This document shows, piece after piece, positions 1-4,903 of a DNA stretch of 10,391 nucleotides. The translations under genes were made by a program, and so were the position numbers. The number at the start of each line of letters is the position of its first letter. Positions within the stretch are counted from its first letter, which is position 1. Origin of the DNA: a bacterium. GTDB taxonomy: Bacteria > Patescibacteriota > Minisyncoccia > UBA6257 > 2-01-FULL-56-20. The notes under the pieces are model-generated. The model had not been told where the DNA came from and did no database searches. It saw nothing but the letters and a program-made list of their open reading frames with translations. The stretch covers positions 1 through 10,391 of the forward strand of contig JAKAGE010000029.1 in NCBI GenBank assembly GCA_021817655.1. The letters are read 5' to 3'.

Positions 1-614
1 AAGGCGGTCGCGCCGGGATCGCCTTCGCGCGCGATGCGTTCGATCTCGGGACCGCCGGGATAGGGGAGGCCGAGCAGGCGGGCGACCTTATCGAACGCTT
101 CGCCTGCCGCATCGTCGCGCGTCTCCCCGAGCCGCTTCCATTTCGCGAACGAATCGAGCGCGAGGAGGATCGTATGGCCGCCGCTTACGATGAGCGCGAC
201 CGCCGGGAAGATCGGGCCCGGTTTGCGCTTGGGCGAAAGCAAGAAGCTGTAAAGGTGTCCCTCGAGATGGTTCGCGCCGACGAGGGGCACGCGATATTCC
301 TTCGCGAGCGCCTGCGCGAAGGTGATGCCGGTCCAGAGCGCGGGTTCGAGCCCGGGGCCGACGGTCACCGCGATCATGCCGGGCGCGAGGCGCGGGTGTC
401 GTGCGCGGAGCCGTGCGAAGAGGATCGGCAGGTTCTTGAGGTGCTCCCGCTTGGCGAGATTGGGAACCACGCCGCCGAACGCGCGATGGATGGGGATCTG
501 GGTCGTCACGAGGTTGTCGATCACGCGGAAGCGGGGGGCGCGGACGCCGCCGGACGCGGCAAGCAGGGCGACGCCGGTCTCGTCGCAGGAGGTCTCGATG
601 GCAAGGATGGTCAT
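1..614 (-). CDS. tsaD: TsaD, tRNA N6-threonylcarbamoyladenosine synthase subunit (5' part, runs off window)
   Basis: TsaD transfers the threonylcarbamoyl group from TC-AMP to A37 of tRNAs reading ANN codons, working in the cytoplasm with TsaB and TsaE. The first 204 codons are present, about 60% of the usual ~340 residues, and the frame is open to the window edge. Visible family marks: MTILAIETSCDETG (residues 1-14, ASKHA phosphate-binding start), HRAFGGVVPNLAKREH (43-58), GPGLEPALW (86-94), NHLEGH (115-120, with H116 and H120 as the metal-binding histidines), VSGGHT (143-148), and DDAAGEAFDKVARLLGLPYPGGPE (167-190). The ATG at 614 is chosen because the conserved N-terminus starts there. A TACAAT box lies at 628-623, 8 nt upstream, and no Shine-Dalgarno is seen. 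It is divergent from the PAP2 gene. Identification is very secure; only the 3' end is missing. Confidence 0.97.
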   Translation of the reverse strand, partial: MTILAIETSCDETGVALLAASGGVRAPRFRVIDNLVTTQIPIHRAFGGVVPNLAKREHLKNLPILFARLRARHPRLAPGMIAVTVGPGLEPALWTGITFAQALAKEYRVPLVGANHLEGHLYSFLLSPKRKPGPIFPAVALIVSGGHTILLALDSFAKWKRLGETRDDAAGEAFDKVARLLGLPYPGGPEIERIAREGDPGATA

Positions 615-622
615 ATGGTCCT

Positions 623-628
623 ATTGTA
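623..628 (-). promoter_or_regulatory. Candidate -10 box for tsaD
   Basis: TACAAT on the minus strand ends 8 nt before the tsaD ATG. The -35 region (around TTATCC at 651-646) is poor. Transcription would start at or just before the ATG, matching the leaderless pattern elsewhere in the window. Confidence 0.4.
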
Positions 629-677
629 CAACCGGATCGCAAAAAGGATAAATGCGCGCCGCTCGTGCATCATGCGG

Positions 678-707
678 TTGGGCTGTTGCGTATAAACGGG
701 ATATACT
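678..707 (+). promoter_or_regulatory. Promoter of the PAP2 gene, probably leaderless
   Basis: TTGGGC (678-683), 18-nt spacer, TATACT (702-707), then exactly 6 nt to the ATG at 714. The predicted transcription start coincides with the A of the start codon, and no Shine-Dalgarno precedes it. Confidence 0.6.
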
Positions 708-713
708 ATACGG

Positions 714-1184
714 ATGCGTTTGGATCAATTCGCCGTCTTCGTCGCGCAATATCTGTATCTGTTCGTCGTGCTTGCCGCCGGCGCCTATTTTTTCACCCGT
801 CCGAAGCAGGCCATGAAGCGCATGGCGATCTGCGGCATCATCGTCGCTCCGCTCGCGTTCGTCATCTCCCGGATCGCCCAGGCGTTTTATTATGACCCGC
901 GGCCGTTCGTCGTCGGGCATTTTACCCCCCTCATCGCGCATGTGGCCGACAACGGCTTCCCGTCCGATCATGTGCTGCTCACCGGCGCCATTGCCATGAT
1001 CGTCACGTTCTCCAGCAGGAAGTGGGGCATCGTCTTCTGGGCGCTTGCGCTCCTCATCGGCTGGGCGCGCGTATTCGTGGGCGTCCATCACGTTACGGAC
1101 ATCGCGGGCAGCATCGCCATCGACCTCGTCGCGGGGCTGGCCTATTTTCTTGCCGCCGCCCGAAGGAAGGTGCCCGCCGCATGA
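714..1184 (+). CDS. PAP2-family membrane phosphatase (undecaprenyl-diphosphatase-like)
   Basis: A 156-residue integral membrane phosphatase. The PAP2 signature is present: YYDPRPF (59-65, C1 motif without the lysine at its usual spacing), GFPSDH (81-86, C2), and R119-x5-H125-x3-D129 within ARVFVGVHHVTD (C3, catalytic His/Asp). Hydrophobic segments at about 10-28, 38-56, 86-100, 107-118 and 134-148 fit the five- to six-helix fold. PSDH rather than PSGH, together with PRPF, resembles BcrC/YbjG-type enzymes, which dephosphorylate undecaprenyl pyrophosphate at the membrane and so recycle the cell-wall lipid carrier. Other lipid-phosphate substrates cannot be excluded. The stop overlaps the next gene's start (ATGA), so the two are probably co-translated. 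Confidence 0.9.
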   Translation: MRLDQFAVFVAQYLYLFVVLAAGAYFFTRPKQAMKRMAICGIIVAPLAFVISRIAQAFYYDPRPFVVGHFTPLIAHVADNGFPSDHVLLTGAIAMIVTFSSRKWGIVFWALALLIGWARVFVGVHHVTDIAGSIAIDLVAGLAYFLAAARRKVPAA

Positions 1185-1720
1185 GCGGGACCGTCGTCAC
1201 GGTGAACGACGGTATGCAGCGCGGATATCGCTACGCGCGGACCGCGCCCGTCGGCAGGGGGTTTGCCCCCGGCTTCGCGCCCCAGCTCACGCCGGAGGAG
1301 ATGCTCCGGCTCGGCGTGTTCGGCGGAAAGTATATGACCGACTGCCGGAAGGAATTTCCGGCCCGGTGGTTCGCGCATGCGAAGCTTTCGCCGGAGCGCC
1401 GCGACGACACGCTCAATTATTTCGGCGTGCGGGCGAGCCAGCCGCTCGCCGTCTGGCGGAAAAAAGGATGGATCAACGAACGCCACGATCCGCGCGGATG
1501 GTTCCAGTGGTACTGCCGCTATTATATGGGGCGGCGGCTCGGGCCGGGGACGGCCCCGGACGGAAAAGGGAGCGAGGATGAGCGGCAGATCAGGCGCTGG
1601 AAAGCGATCGCGCGGCATGCGGCGCAGGTCGGACGCAACTGCCGTCCCCGGGACCTTTCCTGCCGCCGCCGCCAGCGCCAGGCGCTCCTGCACTGGGCAT
1701 ACGACGCGCGGAAGATCTGA
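1181..1720 (+). CDS. Conserved-looking Trp/Tyr/Arg-rich protein of unknown function
   Basis: 179 residues, no signal peptide or membrane segment, strongly basic C-terminal third. The ATG at 1181 overlaps the PAP2 stop (ATGA) and is preceded by GGAAGG ending at 1170, 10 nt upstream, which decides this start over the longer open frame. Blocks that look conserved: LTPEEMLRLGVFGGKYMTDC (36-55), FPARWFAHAKLSP (59-71), NYFGVRASQPLAVWRKKGWI (79-98), DPRGWFQWYCRYYMGRRL (103-120), QIRRWKAIARH (136-146), NCRP/SCRRRQRQALLHWAYDARKI (153-179). Four cysteines (55, 112, 154, 161) and a dense set of aromatics hint at a compact, possibly nucleic-acid-binding fold. From memory, proteins with these blocks occur uncharacterised in bacteria and in some fungi and other eukaryotes; I could not verify this. 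Function is unknown and the link to PAP2 is only positional. Confidence 0.8.
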   Translation: MSGTVVTVNDGMQRGYRYARTAPVGRGFAPGFAPQLTPEEMLRLGVFGGKYMTDCRKEFPARWFAHAKLSPERRDDTLNYFGVRASQPLAVWRKKGWINERHDPRGWFQWYCRYYMGRRLGPGTAPDGKGSEDERQIRRWKAIARHAAQVGRNCRPRDLSCRRRQRQALLHWAYDARKI

Positions 1721-1763
1721 CCGCCGGATCTTCCGGCGGCCGAACCGCGCGGCGTTCGCCGCG
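1721..1763 (+). terminator. Two GC-rich hairpins after the PAP2 operon
   Basis: Directly after the TGA stop, CCGCCGGA (1721-1728) pairs perfectly with TCCGGCGG (1732-1739). A second hairpin pairs CGCGGC (1748-1753) with GCCGCG (1758-1763). There is no U-tract, so termination is plausible but not typical. Both hairpins precede the csoR promoter and may insulate it. Confidence 0.45.
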
Positions 1764-1769
1764 GCGGTC

Positions 1770-1797
1770 TTGACAATATACCCCTACTGGGTATCAT
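1770..1797 (+). promoter_or_regulatory. csoR promoter (leaderless type)
   Basis: Perfect TTGACA -35 (1770-1775), 16-nt spacer, TATCAT -10 (1792-1797, 5 of 6 match), then exactly 6 nt to the csoR ATG at 1804. The predicted transcript starts at the ATG itself. Confidence 0.75.
1778..1794 (+). promoter_or_regulatory. CsoR-like operator palindrome inside the promoter spacer
   Basis: Inverted repeat ATACCC-N5-GGGTAT fills the -35/-10 spacer and overlaps the -10 box. CsoR operators are known GC-tract palindromes of the TACCCC...GGGGTA kind, so this fits autorepression relieved by metal. The position and symmetry are direct observations; binding is inferred. Confidence 0.7.
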
Positions 1798-1803
1798 GGG
1801 GGC

Positions 1804-2073
1804 ATGGACAACGCGATCCAAAAGAAGGCGATCCGCCGGCTCCGCATCGCGGCGGGGCAGGTGAAGGGGCTCGAAAAGATGGTTGCCGAAGACAAGTACT
1901 GCATCGATATCATCACTCAGTCGCTCGCGATCAAACAGGCCCTTTCGGGCGTCGAGGACCTGATCCTCGAGAACCATCTTTCCACCCATGTCGTCGCGCA
2001 GATGAAGCAGCACAAGGAGGGGAAGGCGATCAAGGAGATCCTCGCGGTGTACAAGCTCTCCAAAAAGAAATAA
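1804..2073 (+). CDS. csoR: CsoR/RcnR-family metal-responsive transcriptional repressor
   Basis: 89 residues, full length for this all-helical DUF156 family, which represses promoters as a tetramer and releases DNA when metal binds. The N-terminal half carries the family's helix (RRLRIAAGQVKGLEKMVAEDKYC, 11-33). Ligand positions by spacing from Mtb CsoR (C36, H61, C65) are C33, H58 and H62, so the third cysteine is replaced by histidine (ENHLSTHV, 56-63). Y32 and E78 match the second-shell tyrosine and glutamate of copper CsoR. There is no His near residue 3 as in nickel/cobalt RcnR. The operator-like palindrome in its own promoter supports autoregulation. Copper is the likeliest effector, but the C-H-H set leaves nickel, cobalt or another signal open. 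The symbol reflects the family rather than a proven metal. Confidence 0.9.
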   Translation: MDNAIQKKAIRRLRIAAGQVKGLEKMVAEDKYCIDIITQSLAIKQALSGVEDLILENHLSTHVVAQMKQHKEGKAIKEILAVYKLSKKK

Positions 2074-2128
2074 TCGGGAATGCGATCCGGTAGTAAAGGT
2101 CGCAGCAACAGATCAACCATTCTCTATC

Positions 2129-2476
2129 ATGGAAGAAAACAACCATAGGGAGCATGCATATCCTCGCGTTCGCGCGTGGAGGGTGATCGTCGGCATCCTC
2201 ATCGTGCTTGCGGCGTTCAGCGCCGGGTTCATGTGCGGGAGGATCTCCGGCTTCTTCGGGGATTACGGATATGGCTATGGATACCGCATGGGACCGTGGA
2301 TGATGTATGGCGGGTACGGCTATCCGTATGGCGGCTATGCGGGCTACGGCGGCTACGCCGCTCCGGAATCCCAGGCCGTTCCGTCGAACGCGACGGCGAC
2401 CCCCGTGCCCTATTACTACCCCATGTGGCGCATGATGGGCGGGTATTATTACCCGGCGGCGACGGGCACGCAATAA
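2129..2476 (+). CDS. Small membrane-anchored Gly/Tyr/Met-rich exported protein
   Basis: 115 residues in three parts: a basic/polar N-terminus with H6 and H9, one membrane segment (about 17-36, ending AAFSAGFMC), and a low-complexity outward-facing tail. The tail has Gly-Tyr repeats (46-76), Met clusters M54-x3-M58-M59 and M99-x2-M102-M103, and a Tyr/Pro-rich stretch (94-109). C36 sits at the membrane edge but lacks a clear lipobox. Methionine clusters are common Cu(I) ligands in extracytoplasmic copper proteins, and the gene follows csoR by 55 nt, so a role in copper binding or envelope metal stress is a reasonable inference. No named family is recognised. The ATG at 2129 has no close Shine-Dalgarno; transcription is probably read-through from the csoR promoter. 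Confidence 0.75.
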   Translation: MEENNHREHAYPRVRAWRVIVGILIVLAAFSAGFMCGRISGFFGDYGYGYGYRMGPWMMYGGYGYPYGGYAGYGGYAAPESQAVPSNATATPVPYYYPMWRMMGGYYYPAATGTQ

Positions 2477-2495
2477 CGGAACAGGGCGTTTTCCG

Positions 2496-2527
2496 GCGCG
2501 GGATGGGCACAAGCGCTCATCCCGCGT
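2496..2527 (+). terminator. Strong hairpin after the csoR unit
   Basis: CGCGGGATG (2497-2505) pairs with CATCCCGCG (2518-2526), extended by outer G-U and inner G-U, G-C and C-G pairs to about 13 bp with a 6-nt loop. No U-tract follows. It lies 20 nt after the stop and close to the left edge of the AT-rich segment. Confidence 0.5.
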
Positions 2528-2548
2528 TCGCGTATGGAGTCTGATGGG

Positions 2549-2581
2549 AAAAAATGATTTGGTAGCCGCGCGAGGACTCTA
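2549..2581 (-). repeat. tRNA-3'-end-like element L (left), with T6 run
   Basis: On the minus strand, right after the HAD stop codon, the sequence reads TTAGAGT (T-loop-like; normally TTCRANY), CCTCG, CGCGGCT, A, CCA, which is the layout of a tRNA 3' end (T-loop, T-stem 3' arm, acceptor, discriminator, CCA). It overlaps the TAG stop. Five bases later there is a TTTTTT run (2554-2549). No matching 5' half is present. It shares AGTCC...GGCTACCA plus T6 with element M at 4461-4491. It could also be a weak terminator. Confidence 0.45.
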
Positions 2582-3202
2582 ATTAACTCCGATTTGCCTC
2601 GATAACAGGCTTGGGATCTCCCTGAAATTATTTGTATGAATGGGAGCCCAATCCGCCGACTCTTGCGAGTAGAGGATAAACTTCATCCCGGCGGCATGAG
2701 CGGCATCGAAATCATTTCTGACATCGCCAACATATACACACTCTTCCGGGATGACCCCCAGTTGTTTCGCCGCCAAAAGAAGCGGTTCGGGATCGGGCTT
2801 GTGCTTTTCCGTATCTTCGTAGGTGACGGCGATTTTGAAGTAGTGTTCCAGCATGTTGAGCGGCGGTTCGAAGGCATATGCTTTTATCCTGCTCGTCGCG
2901 ATCGCGAGGAGATAATGCTTGCTGAGCATCTCGATGGTTTCGCCCACGCCATCCGAAAGCGACGCAGGGGGCGTATCTATCTTTTCGATGCAATCCTGAA
3001 TGCGTTTTGTCTCGTCCTCATCGTTGGTGTTCGCGAGGATTTGAATCGCATCATGCAATGTGCGATGGAAGACGGGTCGGTAGGTTTCGAGGGTGGGCGG
3101 GGGATACCCTGCTGCGTCCATCAACCTCTGGAACAGGATAAAGTTTGCCTCGAATGAATCGAGGAGGATGCCGTCTACGTCGAAAATGATTGCTTTTGTC
3201 AT
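2579..3202 (-). CDS. HAD-superfamily phosphatase (phosphoglycolate-phosphatase-like)
   Basis: 207 residues from the ATG at 3202. This start is chosen because GGAG (3214-3211) sits 8 nt upstream and overlaps the end of the NUDIX gene, and because the HAD motif begins at once (MTKAIIFDVDG). Motif I is D8-V9-D10 (nucleophile and acid/base), motif II is the ATS of LLAIATSRIKAY, motif III is the lysine in KHKPDPEP, and motif IV is GDVRND (Mg2+ acidic residues). A helical C1 cap lies between motifs I and II. Such proteins are cytosolic Mg-dependent hydrolases of small phosphate monoesters, and the exact substrate cannot be read from sequence. It is the last gene of a tight minus-strand operon, 5 nt after the NUDIX stop. 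Composition is AT-richer than the flanking genome. Confidence 0.9.
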   Translation of the reverse strand: MTKAIIFDVDGILLDSFEANFILFQRLMDAAGYPPPTLETYRPVFHRTLHDAIQILANTNDEDETKRIQDCIEKIDTPPASLSDGVGETIEMLSKHYLLAIATSRIKAYAFEPPLNMLEHYFKIAVTYEDTEKHKPDPEPLLLAAKQLGVIPEECVYVGDVRNDFDAAHAAGMKFILYSQESADWAPIHTNNFREIPSLLSRQIGVN

Positions 3203-3207
3203 AAGAT

Positions 3208-3741
3208 TTACTCCATTATTTTTTCTATTCGTTTCAGCGCTTCCAGATTCGGCTCGTCGATAATCAATGTACGCGCTTCGGTAGGCGAAAGCCATCGTGT
3301 TGCGTGAAATTCACTTGGGTCGATATGGAAATCCTCGCCGTCGGTTGGAATGGCATACCACATATCAAAATGAGTCTTGCAGGCATAGTTGGCAGCGTCC
3401 ATGTGAGTGATCGTGAGAAGAAATGGTTTTTGATGAATTGGAACGTCATAGGCAAGACCAAGCTCTTCGCGCAATTCTCGCGTCAGAGTATCTGCCGGTG
3501 ACTCTCCTTTATCGAGGTGTCCTCCGGGGAAGAGCCACTCTCCGGATTTTTTATGATGCGTGATGAATACTTTTTTGCTTGCAGGATTATAAACTGCGAA
3601 ATATACGCAAAAGTGACTGATTGGGTTTTCGTCTCGGCTATAGCCACCCTCTTTGAGCTTCGCGAAGAATTGTGCGCCCACTTCATGGGGTGCGACATTC
3701 GGGTCGACGAGTGTATCACGGATAACGTCGGATAAAATCAT
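3208..3741 (-). CDS. NUDIX hydrolase
   Basis: 177 residues with a perfect Nudix box, G-x5-E-x7-REUxEExGU, at 74-96 (G74, E80, R88, E89, E92, E93, G95). The box binds Mg2+ and hydrolyses nucleoside diphosphates linked to another moiety, in the cytoplasm. The upstream segment HFCVYFAVYNPASKKVFITHHKKSGEWLFPGG gives the usual beta strands, and a helical N-terminal extension (1-40) precedes the core. The substrate is not deducible; ADP-ribose, NADH, diadenosine polyphosphates or damaged nucleotides are all possible. Only one base separates the upstream gene's stop from this ATG (TAAAATG), so translation is almost certainly coupled. It is the middle gene of the 2H/NUDIX/HAD operon. Confidence 0.95.
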   Translation of the reverse strand: MILSDVIRDTLVDPNVAPHEVGAQFFAKLKEGGYSRDENPISHFCVYFAVYNPASKKVFITHHKKSGEWLFPGGHLDKGESPADTLTRELREELGLAYDVPIHQKPFLLTITHMDAANYACKTHFDMWYAIPTDGEDFHIDPSEFHATRWLSPTEARTLIIDEPNLEALKRIEKIME

Positions 3742-3742
3742 T

Positions 3743-4411
3743 TTATTGGATAAATGGAATATTTATTTCCTCGATTAATTTTGCTTTTTCGTCTCCTTCT
3801 TTCTTTCCATAGAAGAAGACACTTACTCCCGAAATCAAGATATCTTTTCCCATGATAGCGGCGAGATTCTCTTTTGATGTTTCGATATCCGCCCGTGGTT
3901 TATCGAAATCAATCTCCCCGAGGGTAATATGCGGATCGAACTTCTCTTGCGCGGCAAGCTCTGGATGGGCCTTCAGACTCTCGCGCGTGCCATCAGTAGC
4001 AATGCCTTGGCGCTCAAGGCGCAAGCGCTTCTTTTCACTAACGAGAGGACTCTGATACGGGATAGCGAACGCTTCCACATTTTTCTGTAGTTCGTCGAGC
4101 CGTTCTTTATTCGAGACATCCATAATATAAAGATTGCGATGGCGATGCGTTTCGGGTCTCACTTTGGGCGGGAGGAGCGTGATCGATAACGGCTTTATAC
4201 GGAGACCACTTCTGAGATCGCTGAGGAGTTCGGGGTAGCCTTCCTCGGTGTAGTGGTCGAGGTAAAGCGTGATGTGCGGCTCCGATTTATAACTGCTGCC
4301 GTATTGTGTCACGAAGCGTTCTTTTTCTTTGCGAAGCACGGCTGTGATATCTTCGGGGAATGTGACTCGAATACTGATGTCGCAGTCCATAGTTGGCATT
4401 TTCTCAATCAT
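3743..4411 (-). CDS. 2'-5' RNA ligase-like 2H phosphoesterase
   Basis: 222 residues with the two HxT motifs that define the 2H superfamily: EPHITLYL (H46, T48) and DPHITLGEI (H161, T163), 115 residues apart. The two halves of the protein form a bilobal active site that opens cyclic 2',3' or 1'',2'' phosphates, or makes or cleaves 2'-5' linkages. An insertion rich in Lys/Arg (127-160) lies before the second motif. The ATG at 4411 is preceded by a weak -10 (TGTAAA, 4423-4418) with the same 6-nt gap seen at other leaderless genes; M5 and M8 are alternative starts. It is the first gene of the operon with NUDIX and HAD enzymes. Whether it acts on RNA ends or on a small cyclic-phosphate metabolite is open. 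Confidence 0.9.
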   Translation of the reverse strand: MIEKMPTMDCDISIRVTFPEDITAVLRKEKERFVTQYGSSYKSEPHITLYLDHYTEEGYPELLSDLRSGLRIKPLSITLLPPKVRPETHRHRNLYIMDVSNKERLDELQKNVEAFAIPYQSPLVSEKKRLRLERQGIATDGTRESLKAHPELAAQEKFDPHITLGEIDFDKPRADIETSKENLAAIMGKDILISGVSVFFYGKKEGDEKAKLIEEINIPFIQ

Positions 4412-4446
4412 AACCTGTTTACAGCTTAAACGGGGAATATCGGGCC

Positions 4447-4491
4447 AAAAAATCTTCTTGTGGTAGCCCCAATCGGGGGACTTGTCGAACC
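4447..4491 (-). repeat. tRNA-3'-end-like element M (middle), with T6 run
   Basis: On the minus strand, GGTTCGA (T-arm-like, 4491-4485) is followed by AGTCCCCC, then TGGGGCTACCA (4471-4461), then a TTTTTT run at 4452-4447. TGGGGCTA is identical to the acceptor 3' strand plus discriminator of the tRNA-Glu at 6324-6395, and here CCA follows. No 5' acceptor half (AGCCCCA) is found upstream, so this is not a whole tRNA. AGTCCC/GGGGCT can also fold as a 6-bp hairpin. Confidence 0.45.
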
Positions 4492-4527
4492 GATATAGGC
4501 ACAGATCAACAACAAAATAACCTTAAT

Positions 4528-4553
4528 ACGCCGGAAGAAAAGTAAGCCGGCGT
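4528..4553. repeat. Perfect 7-bp inverted repeat
   Basis: ACGCCGG (4528-4534) and CCGGCGT (4547-4553) with a 12-nt A/G-rich loop, just upstream of the small acidic ORF. It may be a terminator stem or a regulator site; nothing decides between them. Confidence 0.4.
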
Positions 4554-4569
4554 TGATACGCATCCGTCC

Positions 4570-4770
4570 ATGAAAGAAGGATCGGATGACTCCATGGCGC
4601 GCTTTCGGAACTCCTATCCTGAGCTCTCGGATGAGGAGTGGGAGGAGGCACAACAGCACCTCAAAGCATACTTCCTCATTGCCGAGCAGATCGCTTCAGA
4701 TGAAGTCCGAAAGCGGCATGCCGTGGAGGACATCGAACAATTGAAGCAGGACGAAGAAGAGGAGTCCTAA
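4570..4770 (+). CDS. Small acidic helical protein (YPELSDEEW type), unknown function
   Basis: 66 residues from the ATG at 4570. A second ATG at 4594 has an upstream AGAAGG at an over-long 13-nt distance and would give a 58-residue form starting MARFRNSYPELSDEEW. The core FRNSYPELSDEEWEEAQQHLKAYFLIAEQIA (12-42) looks like two amphipathic helices, and the tail is Glu/Asp-rich. From memory, small proteins with a YPxLSxEEWxEAxxxLxxYxxIA pattern are scattered in bacteria, often near mobile DNA; this is unverified. No transmembrane segment or enzyme motif. It sits between element M and the winged-helix gene in the AT-rich segment. An adaptor or antitoxin-like role is conceivable but unsupported. 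Confidence 0.6.
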   Translation: MKEGSDDSMARFRNSYPELSDEEWEEAQQHLKAYFLIAEQIASDEVRKRHAVEDIEQLKQDEEEES

Positions 4771-4815
4771 CTTCAGGCCTCCACTCTAATCCTCGTAATC
4801 CCGGCTGAAAAGGTG

Positions 4816-4845
4816 GGTCCGTTTGTCGTTCTCGACAATAGGCCC
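4816..4845 (+). terminator. Hairpin between small ORF and winged-helix gene
   Basis: GGGTCC pairs with GGCCC (one bulged T) around an inner stem TTGTCG (4823-4828)/CGACAA (4833-4838) with a TTCT loop. No U-tract follows. It may end the small-ORF transcript. Confidence 0.4.
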
Positions 4846-4868
4846 GTATTATAAAGCCTTTCAGGCCC

Positions 4869-4897
4869 TTGACTTAGGGGCACATGTCGCGTTAGGA
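4869..4897 (+). promoter_or_regulatory. Promoter of the winged-helix gene (leaderless type)
   Basis: TTGACT (4869-4874), 17-nt spacer, TAGGAT (4892-4897), then exactly 6 nt to an ATG at 4904. This favours 4904 as the start, although the -10 is only a 4 of 6 match. Confidence 0.5.
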
Positions 4898-4903
4898 TAC
4901 ATA

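Noticed and set aside
88..695. Several frames on both strands over the first 700 bases
   Set aside because: They are shadows of tsaD, which is open to the window edge and carries all family motifs.
4504..4558. Integron attC-like site (GATCAAC...GTTGATA around a hairpin)
   Set aside because: The outer repeats overlap the inner stem, the core boxes do not match RYYYAAC/GTTRRRY well, and no integron integrase is present.
4461..4560. Complete divergent tRNA gene ending at element M
   Set aside because: No 5' acceptor strand, D-arm or anticodon arm can be found upstream on the minus strand; only the 3' end resembles a tRNA.
4772..4867. Direct repeat TTCAGGCC at 4772-4779 and 4860-4867
   Set aside because: Only 8 bases, with no further similarity on either side; expected by chance at this scale.
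4823..4903. TTG start giving a 308-residue winged-helix protein
   Set aside because: The TTG lies inside a hairpin (4816-4845) and upstream of the promoter-like TTGACT/TAGGAT boxes, so the extension is probably not translated.
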